Assembly (NCBI GenBank): GCA_035551935.1
Contig: DASZMJ010000006.1
Span: 1-14,832, forward strand
Origin: DASZMJ01 sp035551935
GTDB taxonomy: Bacteria > Planctomycetota > Planctomycetia > Isosphaerales > Isosphaeraceae
Direction: 5' to 3'
Length of the DNA stretch: 14,832 nucleotides
The translations under genes were made by a program, and so were the position numbers. Of the stretch, positions 1-9,800 are shown piece after piece (position 1 is the stretch's first letter; the number at the start of each line of letters is the position of its first letter). The notes under the pieces are model-generated. The model was not told the origin of the DNA. It ran no database searches and saw only the letters and a list, made by a program, of their open reading frames with translations.

Positions 1-885
1 CCCGCAAGGCGAGCCCCGACCAGCTCGCCGGCCTCGACCTCAGTCGCTGGTCCGTCGCCTTCAACGGTGCCGAGCCGATCCGCCCCGAGACGCTCGACCG
101 CTTCGCCGAGGCCTTCGAGCCCTACGGCTTCCGCCGCGACGCCTTCCTCCCCTGCTACGGCCTGGCCGAGGCGACCTTGATGGTCTCGGGCACGCCCTGG
201 TCGAGCCCGCCCGTGGTCGTCGCCGTCGGCGTCGAGGCGCTCAAGGCGCACCGCGTCGCCGAGCCGGACGACCACGCCGACGCCCGCGCGCTGGTCGGCT
301 CGGGGAACATCGGCGAAGACCTGGAAGTCCTGATCGTCGACCCCGAGTCCGCGCGGCCGGTCGCGACCGGCCGCGTCGGCGAGGTCTGGGTCGCCGGGCC
401 GAGCGTCGCGCGCGGCTACTGGGAGCGGCCCGACGCCACCCTCGCGACCTTCGGCGCCCGCCTCGACGACGGCCGCGGGCCCTTCCTCCGCACCGGCGAC
501 CTCGGCTTCCTCCGCGACGGCGAGCTGTTCGTCACGGGGCGGCTCACGGATTTGATCATCATCCGCGGCCAGAACGTCTACCCCCACGACGTCGAGCAGG
601 CCGCCGAATCCTGCCACCCCGCGCTCCGGGCCTGGGGCGTGGCGGCTTTCGCGGTCGAAATCGACGGCGAGGAGCGGCTGGCCCTGGTGCTTGAGGTCGA
701 GCGGCCTCGAGGGGGCGCCCCCACCGGGGAGATCGTCGCGGCGGTCCGTCGCGCCGTCGCCGAAGGGCACGACCTGGAGGTCCATGCCGTCGCCCTGATC
801 CGGCCCATGAGCCTGCCCAGGACGTCGAGCGGCAAGGTCCGCCGCCGCGCCTGCCGCGACGCCTTCCTGGCCGGGACCCTCGACC
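1..885 (+). other. Fatty-acyl-AMP ligase (FAAL) domain, C-terminal part
   Basis: Loading domain that adenylates a free fatty acid and transfers it to the adjacent carrier protein. Seen: NGAEPIRPET, PCYGLAEATLMVSG (the A5-like region typical of FAALs), GEVWVAGPSVARGYW, the TGDLG motif at nt 492-506, RGQNVYPHDVEQ followed by SCHPALR, and the C-terminal lysine of SSGK at nt 834-836. The YP-D-EQ and HPALR signature favours FAAL over acyl-CoA ligase. The N-terminal ATP-binding half is outside the window. Chain-length preference cannot be read. Confidence 0.93.
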
Positions 886-3800
886 TCGTCGCCCTCGACG
901 AGGCCAGGGCCGCCCCGGCACTCGCTCGACCGACTCCATCCGACGCCCCAAGCCTCGACCTCGACGCGATCCGCGCGGGTCTCATCGACCGCCTGGCCCG
1001 ACGCCTGGGCGTCGACCGCGATGCGATCGACCCGCGCCGACCGCTGGCGAGCTTCGGCCTCGGCTCGTTGCAGGCGGTCGCCCTGGCCGGCGAGCTCGAG
1101 GACTGGCTCGGCAGGCCGTTGCCGCCGACGCTCGCCTACGAATACCCGACGATCGACGCCCTCGCCCGCCACCTCGCCGGCATCCCCGATCCGGCCCCGG
1201 CCTCGGAGGCCATCGGCCGAGGCGCCGACGACGAGCCGATCGCGATCATCGGCATCGGCTGTCGCTTCCCCGGCGCCGACGGCCCGGGCGCGTTCTGGAG
1301 GCTCCTGCACGACGGCGTCGACGCCGTCGGCGACGTGCCGCCGGACCGCTGGGCGGCGTGCGAGACCGACCCGCCGAACATCCACCGCGGCGGCTTCCTC
1401 GACCGCGTCGACCTCTTCGACGCCGACTTCTTCGGCGTCGCCCCGCGCGAGGCCGCGGGCGTCGACCCGCAGCAGCGCCTCTTGCTCGAGGTCGCCTGGG
1501 AGGCCCTCGAAGACGCGGGCCAGGCGCCGTCGCGGCTGGCCGGGACGGGCGTCGGCGTGTTCATCGGGATTTCCACGCACGATTACCTGAGGCTGCGCTG
1601 GGGCCTCGGGCCGGGCGACGCCTACGCATTGGCGGGCAATGCGGCGAGTATCGCGGCCAACCGGCTCTCGTACGCGCTGGACCTCCGCGGGCCGAGCCTG
1701 GCCGTGGACACGGCGTGCTCGTCGTCGCTGGTGGCGATCGAGCTGGCGTGCCGGTCGCTGCGGTCGGGCGAGGCGACCCTGGCATTGGCCGGCGGCGTCA
1801 ACGTGATCCTCGCGCCCGAGGTCGCGGCGAGCTTCGCCGCGGCCGGCTTCCTCGCCGCCGACGGCCGTTGCAAGGCGTTCGACTCCCGGGCCGACGGCTA
1901 CGGCCGCGGCGAGGGGGCGGGCGTCGTGGTGCTCAAGCCCTTGTCGAGGGCGATCGCCGACGGCGACCCGATCCGCGCCGTCATCCGCGGCGGCGCCATC
2001 AACCAGGACGGCCGGACCAACGGCCTGAACGCCCCGAGCCGCGCCGCGCAGGAAGATGTCCTCCGCGCCGCCTACCGCCGCGCCGGCGTCGACCCGGGCC
2101 GCGTCGATTACGTCGAGGCCCACGGCACCGGCACCGCCCTCGGCGACCCGATCGAGGCCCGCGCCCTCGGCGCCGTGCTCGGCGTCGATCGGCCGGCCGA
2201 TCGCCCGTGTCGCGTCGGCTCGGTGAAGACGAACATCGGCCACCTCGAGGCCGCCGCGGGCGTCGCCGGGGTCATCAAAGTTGCGCTGGCGCTGGAGCAC
2301 GGCGCGATCCCGCCGAGCCTCCACTTCGAGAATCCGAACCCCAATATCCCGTTCGCCGACCTCGGCCTCCGCGTCCAGGACGCGCCCGAGTCCTGGCCCG
2401 AGGCCGACACGCCCGCGGTCGCCGGCGTCAGCTCGTTCGGATTCGGCGGCACCAACGCCCACCTCGTCCTCGAGGCCGCCCCCGCCGCGATCGCGCGACC
2501 GGCGGCGCCCGGGGCCGGCCCGCTCGTCCTGCCGATCTCCGCCCGGCACCCGGAGTCGTTGCGCGACCTCGCGCAATCGTATCGAAATCTGCCCGAATCC
2601 GGGGACGATTCCCCGTCGCTCGGCGACCTCGCCTTCACCGCCGCCACGCGTCGCGAACACCACGACCACCGCCTCGCCGTCGTGGCCGAGGACCGCGCGG
2701 GCTTGATCGCCGGGCTCGACGCCTTCCTCCGCGGCGAGCGGCACCCCGGCTTCGCGACCGGCCGCGTCGCCCCGACGCGGACGCCGGACGTCGTGTTCGT
2801 CTTCTCCGGCCAGGGGGCGCAGTGGCCCGGCATGGGCCGGGCGTTGCTGGATGAGCCTGCGGCTCGCGCGATGCTCGAACGTTGCGACGAGGCGCTGCGA
2901 ACCCGGTCGGGATGGTCGCTGCTCGAGGCCATCGCCGCCGGCGCCCTCGGCGGCACGGACGTGTCGCAGCCGGTCTTCTGCGCCGTCCAGATCGCGCTCG
3001 CGGCGCTCTGGCGATCGTGGGGCATCGAGCCGGCCGCGGTCGTCGGCCATAGCCTCGGCGAGCTGGCCGCGGCCCACGTCGCCGGCGCGCTCGGCCTGGA
3101 GGAGGCCCTGCGGATCGCCCTCGAACGCGGCCGATTGATGGCCCGCGTCGCCGGCCTGGGCAAGACGCTCGCCACCGGCCTCGCTCCCGACGAGGCGGCG
3201 CGCGTCGTCGCGGGATCGGCCGGCCGGCTCGCCCTCGCCGCGGTCAACGGCCCCCGCTCGACGACGATCTCGGGCGACCCCGAGGCGATCGATGCCCTGC
3301 TCCGCGACCTCGACCGCGACGGCGTCTTCGCCCGCGAGCTGCCCGTCCCCTGCGCCTTCCACGGCCCGCAGATGGACCCGCTCCGACCCGAGCTCGCGGC
3401 GAGCCTGGCCGACCTCCGGCCGCGCGCCGAGGACGTGCCGATCGTCTCCGCGGTCACGGGCCGGCCGATCGCGGGCATGGCGCTCGACGCCAGCTACTGG
3501 GGCCGGAACCTCCGCGAGCCGGTGCGGTTCGCCGACGCGATCTCGGCCCTGGCCGACGCGGGCCGCGAGGTCTTCCTCGAGGTCGGCCCGCACCCCGGCC
3601 TTTCGAGTTCGATCGCCGACGTCGCCCGCGCCCGCGGTCGCACCGCGACCGTGCTCGGCTCGCTCCGACGCGACGATGGCGGCCGCGCCCCCCTGCTCCG
3701 CTCGCTCGCAACCCTCTGGGCGCTCGGCCGCCCGGTCGCCTGGCCCGCCGTCGTCGCCCCCGGCCGCTGCGTCCCGCTGCCGCGCTATCCCTGGCGTCGC

Positions 3801-6800
3801 GAGCGCCACTGGCTCGAGCCCGCCCCCGCCTCGCCGCCCCTGAACAGCCACCACGCCGCGAACGGGCACACCGGCGCGAACGGGAAAGCCCTGACCTCTC
3901 ATATAACCCCTCAAATAAACAATGATCTTTACGAGGTCCGATGGGAACGGCGGGACGCAGCGGTCGTCGCCGAGGCCGCCGCCGGCGACTGGCTGATCGT
4001 CGCCGACCGGGGGGGCGTCGGGGGCGCGTTGCGGGCCTTGCTGGAGGCGCGGGGCGCGGCGCGGGTGGTCGTCGCCGGGAGCGACATCGGGCCATCGCTC
4101 GATCGTGGGGGCCCGTTCCGCGGGGTCGTCGACCTCCGCGCCCTCGACCTCGACGGCGATCCGGCCCCTCTCCTTGGCGAGACCATCGGCCTCGCCCGCG
4201 CGCTGCCCTCGACGACGAGGCTCGTGCTGGCCACCCGCGGCGCGCAGGCGGTCGCGGACGCGACCGTCGGCGAGCGTGGCGTAGCCCAGGCCGCACTCTG
4301 GGGGCTCGGCCGGTCGCTGGCGCTCGGGCGCGTCGAGGGCGCGATTGCGATGATCGACCTCGACCCCGGGACCGACGGCGATGATGCGGCCGTCGCGTTG
4401 TGCGACGAGCTGCTCGGCCCGGGCGTCGAGGACCAGGTCGCCGTCCGCGACGGCCGCCGCCACGTCGCCCGGCTCGCCCGCCGCGCGATCGACGGCGAGG
4501 CGCCGCCGATCCGACCGGAGGGAACATACCTCATCACCGGAGGGCTCGGCGCGCTCGGCCTCCGCGCGGCGCGGTGGCTGGTCGATCGCGGGGCGCGTCG
4601 GCTGGTCCTGCTCGGCCGACGCGGGCTCCCCGCTCGTCGCGCATGGGCCTCGCTGCCGGCCGACGACCCGGCGCGCAAGGCCATCGAGGTCGTGGAAGAC
4701 CTGGAGCGCGACGGCGCCACGATCCTGACCGCCGCGGTGGACGTGGCCGACGTCGAGGGGTTGAGCGCCGCCGTCAATCGGTTACTCGAACTGTTGCCGA
4801 CGGTCCGCGGCGTGATCCACGCGGCGGGGATCGTCGCGCCGGAGGGGCTCGACCCGACGAGCCCCGAGGGCATCCGCGCCGTGCTCCGGCCGAAGGTCGC
4901 GGGGGCGTGGGCCCTGCATGAGGTATCGCGATCCTGGCCGCTCGATTTCTTCGTCAACATCAGCTCGGCCGCGGGCGTCTTCGGCGCGAAGGACCTGGCG
5001 TATGCCGCCGCCAACGCCGCGCTCGACGCCTTCGCTTCCCAACGCCGCGGGCTCGCCCTGCCGGCCACGAGCGTCGCGCTCGGCCCGATCGTCGGCGACG
5101 GCATGGCCTCGACCCCCGATCGCGCGCGATCCTTCCGAGCCCTCGGCATGAACCCGATCGACCCCGGCCGTGCCCTCGACGCGATCGGCCTCCTCGCCGG
5201 CCCGGGCCCGGCCAATGCCGTCGTCGCCGCAATCGACTGGCCGACCTTCCGCTCGCTCGCCGGCCGCCGGCCGTTCCTGGAGCGAATCGACGACCATGAA
5301 GCCGCGACGAACGGCCACGCCAACGGCTGGCACGACGGGCCGATCGAGGACCGCCGCGAGCGCCTGGCCCGCTACTTCCGCGACCGGGTCGCCCGCGTCC
5401 TCGGCGTCGCGGCCGACCGGCTCGACGTCGATCGCCCGATCAGCACGCTCGGCCTCGATTCGTTGATGGCGATCGAGCTGAAGGCCGGCGCCGAGGCCGA
5501 CCTCGGCGTGACGGTCCCCCTGGCGAGCCTCTTCGAAGGGCCGACCGTCGCCCAGCTCGCCGACGCCGCCCTCGTCCGGCTCGATGCCGACAATCGTCGC
5601 GAGCGGCCTCCCGTGCCGCGCGCGGATGCCGCGTCGGGCCTGCCCATCTCCCCCGGCCAGCGATCGCTCTGGTCGCTCCACCGGCTCGACCCCGACTCCG
5701 CCGCGTACCACGTCGCGGGCGCCGCGCGCATCCGGGCCGCGCTCGACGTCGAGGCGTTGCGGCGATCCTTCCAGGCGCTCGTCGACCGCCACCCCGCCCT
5801 CCGCGCCACCTTCCCGACCGATCCCGACGGCCGCCCGTCTCGCCGCACCGCCGACGCCGCCGCCGTCGACTTCCGGGCCGTGGACGTCGGGTTTCTCGAC
5901 GACTCAACCATCCACAAGTGCCTTGTTGAGGAAGCGTGCCGGCCGTTCGACCTGGAGGCCGGCCCGGTCTTCCGGGCTCGCCTGTTCACCCGATCGGATG
6001 ACGATCATGACCTCCTGATCTCGGCCCACCACATCCTCTGCGATTTCTGGTCGGTCGCGATCCTCCTCGATGAACTCGGGCAACTCTACACTGCGGAGGT
6101 TTCGGGCCGGCCGGCCGGCTTGCCCCCCGTCGAGGCGGCGGACACCGACGCCATCCGCCAGCAGGTCGAGACGCTCGACGGGCCCGACGGCGAGCGGCTC
6201 GCGGCCTACTGGGACCGACGGCTCGCCGCCCCTTTGCCCGCGCTCGACCTGCCCGCCGACCGGCCCCGGCCGGCCCGGCCGACCGGCCGCGGGGCGAAGG
6301 CGACCGCCACGATCGACGCCGCGCTCGCGGGGCGGCTCGTCAACCTGGGCGCCGAGCACGGGGCGAGCCTCTTCGTCACCCTCCTCGCCGCGTTCCAGGC
6401 CCTCCTGGCCCGCGAGAGCGGCCAGGACGACGTCCTCGTCGGCACGCCCGTCGCCGGCCGCGATCGCCCCGGCCTGGCCGACGTCGTCGGCTACTTCGTC
6501 AACCCGCTGCCGATCCGCGTCGATGTCTCGGACGACCCCGACTTCCTCGCGTTGCTCGGCCGCGTGCGCCGGCTCGTCCTCGACGCGATCGATCATAAGG
6601 ATTATCCATTCCCTTTGATGGTCGACCGGCTCGACGCGCCGCGCGACCCGTCGCGGTCGCCGGTCTTCCAGGTGATGTTCGCGTTCCAGCAGGCGCAGCG
6701 GCTCGGCGACCGCGGCCTCTCGCCGTTCGTCCTGCGGGGCGACGGCCCGACGATGGAGCTGGCCGGCGTGCCGGTCGAATCCGTGGCGCTCGACCTTGGC

Positions 6801-9800
6801 GCCGCGCAGTTCGACCTGACCCTCAACGCCGCCGAGGCCCACGGCCGGATCGAGCTGGCCGCCGAGTACAGCACCGACCTCTTCGACGCCGCCACGATCG
6901 ACCGCCTCCTCCACCATTTCATGACCCTCCTGGCAAGCATCGTCGCCGACCCCGATCGTCCCATCTCGGCCCTGCCGCTCATCACCGCGGACGAGCGGGA
7001 CGACCTGATCCGATGGGCGCGCGGGCCCCAAGGGGATTTGTGCGAAAACGTTTGCATTCACCAGTGGATCTCCGAGCAGGCCGCGCGGACGCCCGACGCG
7101 ACCGCGGTCGCCTGCGACGACGCGGCGATCGCGTATCGCGACCTCGAATCGCGGTCCAACCGGCTGGCGCGGCGACTGCGGGCGCTGGGCGTGGGGCCGG
7201 AGGTGCCGGTGGCGCTCTGCGCGGCGCGGTCCGTCGAGTTGATCGTCGGCGTCCTCGCCATCCTCAAGGCCGGCGGCGCCTACGTGCCGCTCGACCCCGA
7301 CTATCCCGCCGATCGCCTCGCCCTGATGCTCGACGACGCGAAGGCGCCCGTCCTCCTGTCGGATCGTCGCACGATCGGCACGATCCCGACGGGCGGCGCC
7401 AGCGTCGTGCTGCTCGATGATGTCGAGGCCGTCGCGGGATTCGCGGATGGCCCGATCGACGACGTGGCACGGCCCGAAAACCTCGCGTACATCATCTTCA
7501 CCTCGGGCTCGACGGGGAGGCCGAAGGGGGTGATGGTGTCGCACCGCAACCTCGTCCACTCGACGCGGGCGCGGTTCGCGAGCTATCCCGAGCGGGTCGA
7601 GGCCTTCCTCTTGCTCTCCTCGATCGCGTTCGACAGCTCGGTGGCCGGCCTCTTCTGGACGCTCTGCGACGGCGGCACGCTCGTCCTGCCCCCGCCGGGT
7701 GCGAAGCACGACCCGGTCGAGCTCGCGGACCTCCTGGCGCGGCACCGGATCTCGCACGTCCTCGGCGTGCCGACGCTCTGGTCGCTGATCCTCGCCGAGG
7801 CGCCCGCCGATCGTCTCGCGACCCTGCGCCGCGCGATCGTCGCGGGCGAGGCGTGCCCGCGTTCCCTCGTCGATCGCCACCGCGCGACCGTGCCCGGTGT
7901 CCTCCTCTCGAACGAGTACGGCCCGACCGAGGCCACCGTCTGGGCCACCGTCCACCATTGCGACGGACCTCCCCATTCGCCCCGCGTGCCGATCGGCCGG
8001 CCGATCGACAATACGAACGTTCCCATCCTCGATCGCTGGTTGGAGCCGGTGCCGGTCGGGGTCGCGGGCATGGTCTACATCGGCGGCGCGGGGGTGGCGC
8101 GCGGATATCGGGCCCAGCCGGGCGCGACGGCCGAGGCGTTCGTGCCCGACCCGTTCGCGACCACGCCCGGCGCCCGACTCTATCGCACCGGCGACCGCGC
8201 CCGCTGGAATCCCGACGGCACCATCGAGTTCCTCGGCCGGGCCGACGATCAGGTCAAGGTCCGCGGGTTCCGCATCGAGCCGGCCGAGGTCGAGGCGGTG
8301 CTGCGCGGTCTGGACGGGGTCCGTGACGCGGCCGTGATCGCGCGGAATGATCCTGATGGGCAGGCGAGGCTGGTCGCCTACGTCGTCCCGACCGACCCGG
8401 CGGCGCCGCCGTTCCCGGCCGAATTGCGGCGCGGGCTGAGGGGACTCTTGCCCGAGGCGATGGTCCCGACGGCGTTCGTCATCCTCGACGGGTTGCCGAC
8501 GACGCCCAACGGCAAGGTCGATCGCCGCGCGTTGCCCGAGGCCGAGAGTGCGGACGCGGGCGGGCCGTACGTCGCCCCGCGCGACGACGCCGAGGAGGCG
8601 CTGGCGCGGCTCGCCGCCGGGGTGCTGGGCGTGCCCGTCGTCGGCATCTTCGACGACCTCTTCGCGCTCGGCATCGACTCGATCCGCGGCATCCAGCTCG
8701 CCGCCCGGGCGCGCCGGGAAGGGCTGCGACTGAAGCCCGCGCACGTCTTCGAGCACCCGACGATCGCGGCCCTCGCGGCCGTCGCCGATCGCGAGGAATT
8801 CGGCGAGGCCACGGCGGTGGACCCCGACCTCAATTCGGCCGCCTTCCCGCTGTCGCCGGCGCAGGAGGGGATGCTCTTCCACACCCTGGCCGAGCCCGAC
8901 CGCGGGGCGTACATCCAGCAGACGCTCGCCACGCTCCGCGGCCCGCTCGACCCGTCGGCGTTCGAGGCCGCGTGGCATCGGCTCGTCGCGCGGCACGAGG
9001 CCCTCCGCACCGCCTTCGTCCGCGACGGCGGCCGGCCGCTCCAGGTCGTCCATCCCGAGGTCACCCTCCCGATCGCCGCCCTCGACTGGCGCGGGCTCGA
9101 CGCGGAGGAACGCGGACGCCGACTCGACCAGTTCCTCCGCGCCGACCGCGCCCTCGGCTTCGACCCGGCCCGACCCCCCCTGAGCCGATGGACGACGATC
9201 CGCCTCGACGACGCTTCCCACATGCTGATCTGGACGTGCCATCACATCCTGATGGACGGCTGGTGCCTGCCGGTGCTGCTCGGCGAAGTCCTCGAACTCT
9301 ACGAAGGCGCCCTCCACGGCCGCGAGCCGGGGTTGCCCGCGCGGCGGCCGTATCGCGACTTCATCGCGTGGCTGGGCCGGCGCGACCTGGCGGCGGCCGA
9401 TTCGTTCTGGCGGGCCGAGCTGGCCGGCTTCGACGCGCCGACGCCGCTGGAGATCGACCGGCCCGACGACACGCCCGGCATGGACGTCGAGGACTCCGGC
9501 GAGCGCGTCGTCCGGCTCTCGGCGGCCGAGTCGGACGCATTGCGAGTGCTGGCCGCGTCGCGGCGGCTCACGCTGAATACCCTCTTTCAAGGGGCGTGGG
9601 CCCTGTTGTTGGGGCGCTACGCGGGCCGCGAGGACGTCGTCTTCGGCGCGACGACCTCGGGGCGGCCGGCGGAGCTCGACGGCGTCGAGTCGATGATCGG
9701 CCTGTTCCTGAACACGATCCCCGTGCGCGTCGCGATCGACGAGGCCGCGCGGCTGACCCCCTGGCTCCGCGGCCTCCAGTCGCGACAGGCCGAGGCGCGG

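Noticed and set aside
177..182. TTG/ATG at 177-182 as the start of the first gene
   Set aside because: The same frame is open upstream to the window edge and encodes conserved FAAL sequence that includes the CYGLAEAT motif directly before it, so these codons are internal.
1358..2854. Plus-strand frame of 498 codons inside the KS-AT region
   Set aside because: Arg-rich shadow of the KS and AT coding sequence, with no conserved motif.
3690..3930. Possible dehydratase domain between AT and KR
   Set aside because: Only a post-AT linker and an Asn/Gly/His-rich segment of about 40 residues fit here. There is no space for a DH and no HxxxGxxxxP motif.
8790..8844. Possible epimerisation domain after PCP1
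   Set aside because: The gap is about 20 residues. The next domain has C-domain motifs (QEGMLFH, HHILMDGWC, a later NTIPVRV) and not E-domain motifs.
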